DNA of 64,000 nucleotides, from NCBI GenBank assembly GCA_014529385.2, contig CM043965.1, forward strand, positions 14,760,912 through 14,824,911, read 5' to 3'. The stretch is from Adiantum capillus-veneris. Lineage: Eukaryota; Streptophyta; Polypodiopsida; Polypodiales; Pteridaceae. Under the pieces are notes generated by a model. The model did no database searches. It saw only the letters and a list, made by a program, of their open reading frames with translations, and had not been told where the DNA came from. Position numbers and translations under genes: made by a program. Within the stretch, counting starts at the first letter, position 1. Each line of letters begins with the position of its first letter. Of the stretch, positions 53,157-63,960 are shown one piece after another.

Positions 53157-53546
53157 CCGGCATCGGTCTTTGTAGCCAAGATAAGTGTGCCCCGTAAAAC
53201 ACTTGGAATATGTACATTGTGAAACCAAATTAAGCATCTTATCAAGTAGAAAAGCACGCAAATGCGCCACATCCAGGGCCATGACTCCCCGTAGGTATGT
53301 ACATGATAATGATCGCAGTAGATGCTTCAACATATATCACAATATGTTGATTGATGTTCAACATATATCACATATATCACATCCAGGGCCATGACTCCCC
53401 GTAGGTATGTACTGATAATGATCGCAGTAGATGCTTCAACATATATCACAATATGTACATGATTGCTTTTATTCGCATACATCGAGAAGTTTCAAGAGTG
53501 AGGTGAATGTTTTTATTTCACACTCTGTACGTGCCATGGCACGACA
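53157..53546 (-). repeat. Left LTR of gypsy-3, second part
   Basis: Continues the LTR after gypsy-2, matching about 60513-60783. It holds a private tandem duplication with a 110-bp period (CACATCCAGGGCCATGACTC at 53268 and again at 53378) that the right LTR lacks. It ends CACGACA at 53546. Confidence 0.88.
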
Positions 53547-53562
53547 TCCACCCCCTCTGAAC
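53547..53562 (-). promoter_or_regulatory. Polypurine tract of gypsy-3
   Basis: Minus strand AGAGGGGGTGGA directly before the LTR start TGTCGTGCC. Confidence 0.8.
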
Positions 53563-53605
53563 CTGCATATCCTTTGGTATGTGCCACAACAACATTTGTA
53601 GAGCA

Positions 53606-54820
53606 TTAAAACTCATGGTCAAACGCGATATTCTCACTTTCATCCTCATTTTTCATATAGTTGGCTTCATCATCCTCTTCACTTGGTTGTGCATCAAATG
53701 GATTAGCATCCCCTCTTCTTTTGGATAGTTTATTTCTTTTTCCTGCAATGGGAATTTTCAGTTCTGTCCCATCGAATTCACGCAAGGTGTAAGTTGCGTT
53801 TCCATGCACATGTTTGACAACATAAGGGCCAAACCATCTCTTTGCAAGCTTCCTTATTATAGAGTGCTTGTTTTCAAGGCTACTATCGTACACCAACACC
53901 CAATCACCTTCTTGAATGTATTTTGGTCTGAGCCTATGCATCTTGTCAATTCTGTCTTTGTTTTTCAACCTTGCATTCTTTAGTTGAGTTTTTGCAAGCT
54001 CAATGTCTTCAGGCCTTCTTTCCAATTGCTGTATGCGCAATGCAAGAAGGTCTTCTCTACTCATTCCATCTTCCCATGGCAATACATTCTATGTACATAA
54101 GAACTACATCTTCAATTGGCATCACATGTTTTTGACCATACATCAATTTAACAGGCATATTGCCAATGACTGAACTATGTGTTGTACGGTCAGTCCACAA
54201 TGCAAATGGTAGTAACCTTGGCACTCTCCAAGCTTACTTTCACAAGCCTTAGCTAAAGCTTTGATTATTGAAGGATGCCCTCTTTCACTTTTGCCATTTC
54301 CCTCTGGGTTATAAGCACTAGTTAAAGCTAGTTTGATGCCCATTCTAGAGAAGAATTCCCTTGCTTCATCAGCATCCAATTCACCTCTATCTGTAGCTAT
54401 CTTTCCCACATGCCCATAGCGACAGATCACATCTTCAAGAAGAAATTTACATACATCTTGTGTACTCTTTGTCCTCAATGCACGCCCTTCAACTTGATTA
54501 GACAAATCTTCTCTTGCAAGCACCAAATACCTCATTTGCCAAAGTCCCAAAGGCATTGTAACCAAGTCCACAACCCATTTTTAATGCATGGCTAATGGAT
54601 AAGTAAGATGTAGTCCATCAGGATGCCGTACATTTGAATACACTTGGCATGTCACACAAGACTCCACAAACTCAGCCACATCCTTATACATCCCTTTCCA
54701 CCAATACCTTTCTTTTATCTTAGCAAATGTTGCCCATACACCTCAATGTCGTGCCCATAAACTTTCATGGAAATCCTTAATTATTTGTTGTTGAATAACC
54801 TTATTGCATACTACACGCAA
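53606..54820 (-). pseudogene. gypsy-3 integrase, broken
   Basis: The zinc-binding part, read at about 54800-54620, has FHESLWARH, then WWKGMYKDVAEF and CVTCQVYS, broken by a TGA and a TAA. The core (54571-54143) has D in DLVTMPLG, D in IATDRGELDADEA and E in NGKSERGHPSI. The C-terminal part (54082-53606) has the frame LRPKYIQEGDWVLVYDSSLE and RWFGPYVVKHV, and an acidic tail. The ARR-like GHPSIIKALAKAC pattern after the glutamate differs from gypsy-1 and -2, in line with a different lineage. Confidence 0.75.
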
Positions 54821-54839
54821 TGGTGTTCCATCGATGCTT

Positions 54840-55596
54840 CTATAAGTAGCCATCCCTCAAGAAGTATCCATATGCTTTTCTTCTTATCCTCTTAAATTCT
54901 TGCTCAGTCCAATCATCCTGCTTTTGCAGAGTACTTAAGCAGTGACCTATCAAGAGCCATTCACTCTCATATAGTTCCTCTGAAAAGAACTCAAGCGAAG
55001 ACACAAAACATGCATGACTACTCTTTGCATGATCAATAGTATAAAACTTTGTGCCTACATCATCTCCCTCAATAATCATGTCATGTTCATCTTCATACCT
55101 TGCCCTAGATAGCACGTCTGCCATTGGATTGTCTATCCCTGTCTGCAATATGCTTGAACTCAGGATTCAAGGACTTTATGTAGGCTATCCATCGCAGCAT
55201 TGCAATATCATAAGTCGAACAATTTGTGATCATTCCAAGAAGATGCAAACAATTAGTTTCCACAACCACTAATGCCCCTATCAAGTACTCTTTGTCACAC
55301 CTCAATGCCCTGTAACCGCCCCCCATAGTTCCCTTTTTACTTGTGCATGCATAATCGCGTTGGCAAGAATTCAGAATCTTGGCTCCAAATCTCACCAGAT
55401 ACCTTTTTACTTCATCATCATCTTTCCCTACTGCCCATCCTATCCCTGTAGGACTCATGTCCCCTGTCACAATGACAGGTCTTGCACATGCGTAGTCTAC
55501 CTTTCTCAAGGTTGGCGATGAAAGAAGTAGCTTCTTTAGCTTTCTCATGGCTTTTGTGTGCTCTTCTTCCCATTGAAAATTTTGATTATTTCTCAA
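54840..55596 (-). pseudogene. gypsy-3 RNase H
   Basis: Reads NFQWEEEHTKAMRKLKKLL, PVIVTGDMSPTGIGWAVG (the acidic start of the RT-type RNase H), KEYLIGALVVVETNCLHLL and DIAMLRWIAYIKSLNPEFKH, then IDNPMADVLSRARYED in another frame. It has no second RNase H, unlike gypsy-1 and -2. In the glutamate block (QRDYACTSKKGTMGGGYRAL) the usual E of the RNase H is absent, consistent with decay. Confidence 0.75.
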
Positions 55597-55656
55597 CAGC
55601 CTATAAAGGGGATTGGCTACATGTGCATAATGTGGTATCCAAATAAGATAGAAGAT

Positions 55657-56448
55657 TCAAGCACCAAGAAATCTTTGAACTTCACTTATAGCTGTACATG
55701 TTTCTTCCATGTTTTTGATTGCATCCATCTTTTTTGGACAAGGCGTTCTACCATAAGGACCACACATATGCCCCACAATCAACACTTCATTAACACCAAA
55801 TATAGAGTTTTGCCATGACAGGGTAAGATTAACTTCTTCCAGCTTTGACAAAATCTTATCACAATCTTCGATATGGTCTACAACAAACTTACAGCACCCC
55901 CTTGAATCCATAGCTTCATCTTTATCTTTGTCTTCACATCCTATGATGGGCACATCATGAAGAAATGGCATTGTGATTTGAGATATGAAGTCACATAGAA
56001 CTTTGTTCATCCCATTCATCATATGTGAAACTAAATTTGTTGCTCCTTGAGGTAAGGTATACATCCTTACCAGTCCCAAAGGTGTTTTCATAGTTGTCAG
56101 ATCTCTACTCTCAACATCTAGTTGAAATTGAACGTATCCTGAATAGAGATGTCCCATTGAGTAAATTGACCTTCTTGCAAATGCCTCTGTAAACTCATTT
56201 ACTATAGGTGTTGTACCCACATTCCTGGTGGTAACCTTGTTTACAGGTTGCATATCTTGTATGAATCGCAAAGTTCCATTCTTCTTAGGCACAGTGAACC
56301 ACCTGTTCAAATATGGCGCACAAGAAAGCTCCAAGATACCCATGCTAATCTTTTCATTGGGTAGTTCTATTAACTTTGGCAAATGTACTTTCGGAACTGG
56401 AATTGGGTGTAAATTCCGAGGTACATGAGGGATAGTGAAGGTCACCAT
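55657..56448 (-). pseudogene. gypsy-3 reverse transcriptase with D-to-H changes
   Basis: One open frame of 263 codons: PRNLHPIPVPKVHLPKL, NRWFTVPKKNGTLRFIQDMQ, motif A MGHLYSGYVQF, TPLGLVRMYTLPQGATN and motif C PFLHDVPI, then GPYGRTPCPKKMDAI and the RFLGA end. In motif A the expected aspartate is H (codon at 56149-56151) and in motif C the first aspartate is H (55957-55959). Both are needed for metal binding, so this copy cannot polymerise. The overall wording of the blocks is closer to what I recall of basidiomycete gypsy elements than to common plant clades; this is recall, not a search. Confidence 0.75.
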
Positions 56449-56529
56449 AGGTGCAACAACATTAGGATCAACACACCCTATCTCATGTGGTGGAAACTAA
56501 AAGCCTTACCATGTCTTGCAAGCATTTCT

Positions 56530-57602
56530 TTAGAACTCTTCTTCGTTTAAAAGCTCTTCACAGCCAACTTTTATCTTCTTTAGGGATTCCATTGTGAACT
56601 TGTGTCCAGTTCTTTTTAGATCCTTGAGACTCGGCTGCAAAGAAGCTTGCTCTAGCTTTTTCTTGCAATCTAATGGTAAAGGTAAGGCCACTGATCTCAC
56701 TTTCTTTGCCACCATTTTGTACTTGGTCTCCACACGCACTTCCGGTCCTTCATTAGTATTGAAATCTATCTGATCTTCAAAAGACTCAATCACATCATAC
56801 ATTTCCGTAGAGTATACTTCCACAATGTGGGTTCCATCTTGCATGCTAGAGTCCATTATAGCCTCAAGCTCAAGCATAGTATCTACATGAGAAACTTGTT
56901 TAAAGAAACCTGAAATGCATTCACTATCCTCTATGAAACCATTTTCTCTCATGTATTTCTGTACACTGTATACATATTGTCGCGCACTTCTTTTCATATC
57001 CTCAAGCTTCATAAAGCATATTGACCCATGCTCTGTTAATCCCTGAAAACTTATAGAAAAAGATTCTTCTCGCTTTGGGTCAGCTGGCGAGAGTCTTTTT
57101 CTTCTTGTACCATTGCAATCCAGCTTTACAATGGTACATGGCCAAAACCCCTTGTCTCTCTGTACTCTTTGAACTCTTTGTTCGCTTTTGGTAGAGGATA
57201 CTCACGAAGACTATTGCGGTTCCTCTCGTGATTCACACACACAGTCAAAAATTGCACAGCTTGCTTCCCATCTCTGCTCTTTACCCTAGCATAAGCAGAA
57301 CCATCATCCAAGATCTTTGTTTCCATGCAAACGGCTGTGATGTATGGCTGCCCAAGGATAAGAGGATAGGTAGACATCTCTTGCACAAAGAAGTTTGGCT
57401 CATCCTTCACATTACCAAACATCACTTTCACGTTTGGACAAGCCCCATACAGCTCTCTTGATGAGTTATTTGCAGCTCTAATCATCCACCCATGGTCTGT
57501 ATCTATCGGCCACTTACCCTTCATGTAGAGAGTCTTGGACATAAGATTGATCTTCGATCCATGATCTATCAATGCAACATATGGCTCCTCAAGATCACCC
57601 AC
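56530..57602 (-). pseudogene. gypsy-3 protease and linker to RT
   Basis: The protease (57602-57126) has ALIDHGSKINLMSKTLY with D-H-G at the active site, then WPIDTDHGWMIRAANN and TYPLILGQPYITA, the flap and end of an aspartic protease. The D-H-G-S-x-I-N-L-M pattern is typical, by recall, of fungal-type gypsy proteases. The linker (57012-56530) is charged and helical, ends ELLNEEEF and leads into the RT. The two parts are separated by a frame break at about 57020-57120. Confidence 0.72.
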
Positions 57603-57820
57603 CTTGACTAAAGTTTCTGTCGTAGCTCTTGCCCAATGACTTTTGGAGTAGTGCTTTTATAGGAGGCTTCATCATCATCATCATCATCTGCGAATCTAGC
57701 ATGTACATCTCTTCGAGAAGACTGGTAGCATCCTACCACACTTTCATCACAATCACTCTCTTGGACATGTATTCCATGTGCCTTAAGTGACTCCCCTTCA
57801 CCCTCAGACTATGGAGGAAT

Positions 57821-58318
57821 TTAATCAGTGAGAGTTTGCCTCTTTCTTTTTATGATATCTATAATTTCTTCATGAAACTCACGTTTAGCAATGCCAAGAA
57901 CCTCACCCAAGGTAAACTCAACTTTGCTATTCAAAATTATTTCCTCCAATACCTGCTTTAAGTTTGTTGTAGCTTCAATGCCAGATTGTAGTTTGTATGC
58001 AGGGCCTTTCGCTTTAGCTTTTCCTTGCTCTTTCTTCTTCCCTGTAGATGCCTCCTCCATAGGAATCTAAGGAGGAGGAGGCACATGTGGTGGAGCCTCA
58101 CAAGAAGGTCTTGGATCCTTTCTTCCAATAGCTCTTGTAACCCTCTTTGAAGTAGAAGGACTTGCATCTCCATTCCCACATCTGCGCTTCTCTTCCACAA
58201 TTGCTTCATTGTTATAGCATTTTGTAAGATAGGAATGCACTAATAAAGAGTCCATAAAGTTATCCCAACCTATCACTATGGCGTATGCAATCACCAGCTT
58301 CATGTAATACCTGTTTAG
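57821..58318 (-). pseudogene. gypsy-3 gag-protease spacer
   Basis: Low-complexity, proline- and lysine-rich residues (SPSTSKRVTRAIGRKD, then KKKEQGKAKAKG) and a helical end KREFHEEIIDIIKRKRQT in several frames, between the zinc knuckle and the protease. No enzyme motif. Confidence 0.55.
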
Positions 58319-58396
58319 TTACCTTCCCTTTTTTGGCTAAGGCTACTGCATATGGCCACAAGATATCAACCTCCTCAAAATCATCTGGAGTATACT

Positions 58397-59466
58397 TTAA
58401 CACTTTCTTGGAATTAGCTCTATCTTTGCCCCATAGTTAGCACCCTCCACTGCAAAAATAGCATGACTAGTTGCCATATCCTCCACTAACTTCCGCATAC
58501 CTCCTTTTACTAATTTAGTTCCTAATGGCATACCTGTCTCCCACAGATGGATCTTGCCATCCTTAAAAAGCACAAGATCTCTTTTTAAGGCATCACTAAA
58601 GCTATCACAATCCCTTCTGTCATGGTCTGTGCCATCACACCATATGCATCTGTGCACAAATCCTTCTTTGCTCTAGGATTTTTGTTCCGCAGTAGGTTGT
58701 CCTTTCTCTTCAAGCCTTGTTAGCTTTAACTTCTTTTCTGGCATGCCCTTAACAAGCTCATCAAGCATTGAATTATCACCTTTTGGACTCACAACAGTAG
58801 GCTTTGATGGAATCTCTGGCGTGCTAGGAGGAGAGCTAGTACCATTCACCACCATCTGTCCCTACAACGTTGCCTCTTAGCAAGCAATGAGGCTGTGTCT
58901 TAAATCTCTTTCCACTCAGCCTTAAGACCCTGTTTTGTATTTTTGTCTTCAAGGAGTAGCTCTAGCTTTTCTTGGAGCTCAGAACGTGCAGCTTGAAGAA
59001 ACAATTCATTATTTTCACTATCCAAAGTGACTCGCTCTGTTCTTGACAACTGAGCATAGCGCCACTCAAACTCTCTTAATAGTTTAGTGATGGAAAGTCC
59101 TTCTTTTGGCTTTGCAACCTATTCCAAGAAGGTCCTTTTTGTAACCCTTTCAAAGTCCTCCATGAATTATTCCTCCTTTAGGGCTAATTTGAATTGCTCC
59201 CAACCTTCTCCATGCTCCTCCTTGATTCCCCTTACATGTTCTCTAATCTCGGGGACCACAACAAGCTCAAAACTACAAATCATGTCCACCTCTGGAACCC
59301 GTTGTAGCTCCATCTCCTTTACATAAAAATGAAGAAAATTTCTGACATCTTTCCATTCAAATTGGTCCATCTTGTTCACAATAGCTTGAAGGGCTTTGGT
59401 TGCTGACACCTCTCTTCTTTCTGCAGCTTGTTGTTGTTGTATAAACATGGCGAATGCTTGAAACAT
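58397..59466 (-). pseudogene. gypsy-3 gag
   Basis: From ATG 59466 (MFQAFAMFIQQQQAAERREV), with a gag-like capsid region (NKMDQFEWKDVRNFLHFYVK, then CSFELVVVPEIREHVRGI), a shift at about 59167, and a second helical part. The zinc knuckle CIWCDGTDHDRRDC (C-x2-C-x4-H-x4-C) lies at about 58650-58610, after a TAG at 58673-58675 in the same frame. It ends at 58397. Confidence 0.72.
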
Positions 59467-59570
59467 TTACATTGTGCCTTGATCAAAACGCATGCCTTAT
59501 TGCTCTTGCTGATCTTTAAGTATTTGTAATTAAACCTTTCAAAACATGTTTTTGAACCCCCACCCCTGGT

Positions 59571-59590
59571 GCTTCGCGTTGGGTTCACCA
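59571..59590 (-). promoter_or_regulatory. Primer-binding site of gypsy-3
   Basis: Minus strand TGGTGAACCCAACGCGAAGC, four bases inside the LTR end. It differs from the site in gypsy-1 and -2, so another tRNA primes this lineage. Confidence 0.75.
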
Positions 59591-59594
59591 GAAA

Positions 59595-60783
59595 TGTCGG
59601 AATGTGTGCAGTCTAGCTGGGAAGGTGCAAAACCTCTGGCTGTGAGAGTTCGTGATGAGAGTCACAAACACTTTGTGAAAGAGCGTTTGTGGAGAATCAC
59701 CAACCCTCTTTCTAACGGTGACAAAAAATCTAAGAGCGTTTGTGATAGCAAAGTCACAAACCCTCTTTCTTATCGTGCTTGGAGTCTCCTTGTTTTTGTA
59801 GTTGAGAATATGATGAGAGGATCACCAAATCACATTCAACTTTGCTTTAAAAGACCATTTGAAAACACTAAAGTTTCAGCCATGAAACCTCAATGCTCAT
59901 ACAAGCACATTTCACAATCAAAACCCAAACCTCTTTCATGGTATCATGTAGCCTCGCCCCTAATTACATAGTCGTAACATCAAACAGTTGAAAGGAATGC
60001 TTGAGCTTCCACCTTCACGAAGATAATTTTCTGATTTTGCAGATATTTTTCAGAGTGAATCCCAAACACCATTTTGATAAGGGGAAACCCTAATTCACTC
60101 CCTCACAAGCTCATATACAAGATTGCGAAGAGGCGGGACTGCAACACACATAAATTGGGCAACCATGGAAGCTATTGCACATAGTAGAAGAAAATTGCAT
60201 GTTTTTTTTTTGTAAAAATCAGCCCTCTCTCTCTTACCCACGGAAATATGAGCTATGTGTCAATTTTTGGGCCTTTTGCCACTTTGGACCAAAACTAGGT
60301 CATTTTCAGCTCATTTTTGACCCAAAAAAATGTCATTTCTAATGCAAAAATCCCAAACAGAGTTTAAAAAATCCCTAAATTGTTGGGATCACTCGCATAA
60401 GCATAAAAAGGATAGATAAGAATTAGTTTTCATCAACATATCATTTTGGGTCGCTTTCCATATAATTCTGCGTCGGCGATGTTAGCTGCTATTTTTGGCA
60501 CTTTTTATCGGCATCGGTCTTTTTCGGCGAGATGAGTGTGATACCAAAAAACACTTGGAATATGTACACCGTCAAACCAAATTAAGCATCTTATCAAGTA
60601 GAAAAGCGCGCCACATCCAGGGCCACGACTTCCCGGATAGGTATGTACATGATAATGACCGCAATAGACACTTCAACATATATCACAATATGTACATGAT
60701 TGCTTTTATTTGCATACATTGAGAAGTTTCAAGAGTGAGGTGAATGTTTTTATTTCACACTATGTAGGTGCCACGGCATAACA
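59595..60783 (-). repeat. 5' LTR of gypsy-3
   Basis: Plus-strand TGTCGGAATG to GCATAACA, 1189 bp, uninterrupted. Confidence 0.9.
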
Positions 60784-61200
60784 GTGGTGCTAAATGTGCA
60801 AAGGACAGAGGAAAGAGAAGTTAAGAGAGCTCTCTAGAAGAATATTTCAAAGATAATAACAAAATTGTCATTAGAAATTTCAAGATTTTTTCACGTAATA
60901 CCATAGTGGAGGAGAGTTTGGAAGAAGAAGGCCTAAAGACTACATATGAGCTCAACAAAATTAGTATGAGATATGACCAAGCACTAGTGGTAATGGTGGA
61001 ATGTAAGATAAAGAACCACTGGAAACCAATCAACAAGGTGACTCTAGATGGGGGACAAGTGTCTACATCATGTCAAAATGGGTTGAGAAGCACCTTGACC
61101 TGAAATACAAACATGCACCCTTCAGATTAGGAATGGAAGATCGAACAATATCCATTAGGAAATTTCGGAGGTCATTTGGAGGGCCATATGAAGAGAGAGA
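60784..61200 (+). pseudogene. gypsy-4 protease remnant, 3' side of the nest
   Basis: Plus strand. ALVVMVECKIKNHWKPINKV and TLDGG are followed, after a one-base shift, by TSVYIMSKWVEKHLDLKYKH and FRLGMEDRTISIRK: an aspartic protease with DGG at the active site. Orientation and order fit the gag remnant ending at 43516 once gypsy-3 is removed. Confidence 0.6.
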
Positions 61201-61506
61201 AAAATAGAGCACGTCCAATGAGCATGAAGGCTACGTTACGTAGGAAAGTACCTGGAAAGACTCAAAAAATAGGAAAATAGCATAAAACTTTCACGAAACT
61301 AGGATTCTAGCATAGTAATTTCCTTCCTTTTACCGAGTTTTTAGGTGCTTGCGTGTGGTCCCACTTCTGATATTCTCTTACGGTCATTAACGTACTGGAG
61401 GGTGACCATTAAGCCCGCGCAAGATATTGGAATTTTAAAACACTTTCCCTCCATTAGAATGCTTTCAAAGTGAATCTCCCTCCACTAAAGCTTTTCTCTG
61501 AGAGTT
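61201..61506. other. 5' flank of the two-exon gene
   Basis: No retroelement signal after about 61200. The stretch just before the ATG is CT-rich (CTCCCTCCACTAAAGC), as in many plant 5' leaders. No clear TATA box. Confidence 0.4.
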
Positions 61507-62927
61507 ATGGCGTCTACGTCTTCTCGCCCAAGAGCCTCCAAGTGTTTACTGTCTCTCACACCAACAACCAACAACGGCACTTTGCCTAGAAGGCCAAGTA
61601 GTAGCATATCCTCAATTACAATACCAGCTTCAATAAGTGCAGACAACCAATGGGTTGGACAAAGGATAAACAAAGGTTCATGGGTCCTCATGCAACCAAG
61701 AAGACCCAAGAGGTCTAGTGGTATCAACGTTTACCGCTCAGCATGGAAGGCCAGGGTGTTGGATTTCAAAGTTGAGATCGGCAAAAGATCTGTAAAGGAA
61801 GTTCTTGTTCAGCATGTGTTTACCCATCCAGAGGTGATAGCAAACGGTGGAAATGTATCAGATATACATCAACCACGTTGCAATTGTAAGTACTCTTGAC
61901 ATGTGAACTTACTGATACTCTCATTATAACTTTTCTTATATATTTTGCAATGTTTCTCCCGCTTGTTATGAGTAATGTCTCCACTCTTCACAGCTCAATT
62001 GCATTAGATTTGTCATTTGTACTTATTGATACTCTTAGTTTAACTCTTCTTATATATATTGCAGATGTTTATCCCTCTTCTTATGAGCAATGGGAACCTG
62101 TGGAGTGCATAATAGGCCTCTTCCATGTTGTACATGCCCATATTGGTTCTCTACAGTACTTAGAGAGGAGCAGCAAAAGATTGGCTGATGAGGGAATCTT
62201 TTTTTATGACCACTTTTAACAACTCAGCTCAGGGAATAAGAATGGCATGTTGGTGAAAGTGCCTCTACCAACCGATTGGAACACTGTGGACTGGCCAGTT
62301 CCCGAGGAAACAATGGTGGAGGCAATGCGAAGTAAGCTCTACAAGGATATACAAAGGTCTCTACGTAGCTCTATTCCTACCAAACTGGTTAGAATTGCAA
62401 ACTTTTGTCCTGTTGCACTCTTCATAGAGCTGTTTCATAGTTACAACATCAGAGTTACAAAAACTATGTTCATGTGCAAGTCATTTCAGCAGTCATCCTG
62501 TGACAAACTTCTTGACAAAGGATGGTATGCAAAGGAAGAGATTGGTTTACGGTGCGAGGTCGCGCTTGATACTCTAGTTGTCAAGTACATGATTGCAAGC
62601 CAATCACTGTTACTCTCATTTTGGTATATGCAATCACAAATGCTAAACGGTAAGTACATTCCTATGGACCAGGTTTTTGCAGGTTTGGAAGATAATCCTA
62701 CTATGGATGTGGAAGTGATTGATAAAGAGCATGGCCTACTATTGGTGGTTACAATAAGGGAGCTATGCAGTCTTCAGCATTTGCGAAATGACATCATTGA
62801 AGAGTCAATGGACAAGGAACTATCAGATTTTTCCTTTTTCTTAGCTGGCCGTAAGGTGATGCGGCGAAGGGAAAAAGATATTTTGTGCAAAGAGTTGGAT
62901 GGTCGGGTTGAAGTAGTGTCAATGTAA
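61507..62927 (+). CDS. Two-exon gene of unknown function, one in-frame stop
   Basis: Exon 1 61507-61885 from ATG (GTTATGGCG, MASTSSRPRASKCLLSLT), serine/proline-rich at first, then NQWVGQRINKGSWVLMQPRR. Donor ATT|GTAAGTA and acceptor TATTGCAG|ATG at 62065 join in phase. Exon 2 reads YPSSYEQWEPVECIIGLFHV, then at 62217 a TAA, after which the same frame stays open to 62927 (QLSSGNKNG, LVKVPLPTDWNTVDWPVPEE, CEVALDTLVVKYMIASQSLL). A CAA-to-TAA change would explain the stop, so this copy may be a recent pseudogene or have a truncated product of about 177 residues. I recognise no domain. It faces the FCP1-like gene tail to tail. Confidence 0.55.
61908..62091 (+). repeat. Duplicated splice acceptor region
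   Basis: About 72 bases spanning the intron end and exon 2 start (61908-61979) recur with changes at 62020-62091. In the upstream copy the acceptor TTGCAG reads TTGCAA, so only the downstream site is usable. Confidence 0.8.
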
Positions 62928-63046
62928 CAGATATTCTTGTAAACCCAAGTGTATACAAATGACTTTCAAGACATGAAGTTTATTGATCTCATTTTTCAAT
63001 TGTGCCCTGTGAAAAAGTGTGCTTGAAATACATTTCTTTACCACGT

Positions 63047-63172
<126 letters not shown>

Positions 63173-63198
63173 AGAAAAGACAAAGACAGATAGAAAAA

Positions 63199-63960
63199 TC
63201 ATCTTAATTCATTAGAAAGTACAAACTCGTCCGTGAACAATGGACTGAGATACAATTTCTGTAAGTATGGAATCAGAATGTCTTCAAGGTAAAAATCAAA
63301 GGAATGCCCCTCGAAAGAAGGTGGTGAGATAGTTGTTCCCGGCGGATTTAGTTCTCCCTTTTCAGGAGTATCATCAATTAGTAGTGTATTAGTTGCATCA
63401 AAGGGTACACCGATTTGGCTAAACGGTTTGTACAAAAGAGGTAATCCTGGTTTTTTAGGGTGGTAGTGGCCCTCAACGGTAACGCATTTTCTTTGATCAT
63501 ACAAAAAGGCAAAATCTGACGTGTGAGCTTGGCATACACTGCAAACTATTGCAACTAGTGGCGATAAGTTTTGACTTTGCATTGAAGACCATATGGCAAC
63601 TCTGACGCGCGGAAGAAGAAACTCAATAAATTCCTTGGTTCCTGGACGAACCACGACTCGACAAGTTCCCATCCGAAACGTTTGCAAATCCTCAAAGGGT
63701 CCTCTGTCACCGAGAGGCACCCGCATCAGCAGCAATCCATTGACGTCCAAGATAATCAACCTCTGTAAAAGTTGACAAGTACATATAAGTAGTTAGAAGC
63801 TGAACATATTTTGCCATACTTGAATAGACATTACCGAAACAACCGTATCTACAGGTAGCAAGGGTCCATACTGGGTCTCTGTAGTGTTCATGTCGTTGTT
63901 GCTCTCCTCCGCTTTATCTTCATAGTCATCATTCAAATCTTCATCAGGAGTCTCCCCCAT
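63199..63960 (-). CDS. FCP1/NIF-like HAD phosphatase-fold protein, two exons, 5' end near window edge
   Basis: Exon 1 ends at 63835 (…VDTVVS, donor GTAATG), exon 2 starts at 63762 after TTTTACAG and runs to the stop at 63199; the join is in phase. The ATG at 63960 (MGETPDEDLNDDYEDK) gives an acidic lead of about 40 residues; the frame stays open to the window end, so a longer N-terminus is possible. HAD motifs: I LDVNGLLL (D-V-N-G), II VAIWSSM, III KPF lysine block, IV LLIDDTPEKGELNPPG. The second motif I aspartate is N, as in the plus-strand relative at 21361-21390. The family in eukaryotes dephosphorylates protein serines; this variant may bind without full catalysis. It is compact (about 230 residues) and unbroken. 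Confidence 0.72.

Larger units (their letters stand above)
43517..60783 (-). mobile_element. gypsy-3: degenerate Ty3/gypsy element, split by gypsy-2
   Basis: Right LTR 59595-60783 (1189 bp); left LTR in two parts, 43517-44441 and 53157-53546, separated by gypsy-2. LTR ends are TGTC…ACA. Between them on the minus strand lie gag, protease, RT, RNase H and integrase, all with stops. Flanks are GCGG at left (43513-43516) and GTGG at right (60784-60787), a possible 4-bp duplication with one change. The element has a single RNase H and a protease/RT unlike those of gypsy-1 and -2. Confidence 0.85.

Noticed and set aside
53019-53394. Short overlapping frames in the LTR of gypsy-2 and gypsy-3
   Set aside because: They lie across an LTR junction and are not kept in the other LTR copies.
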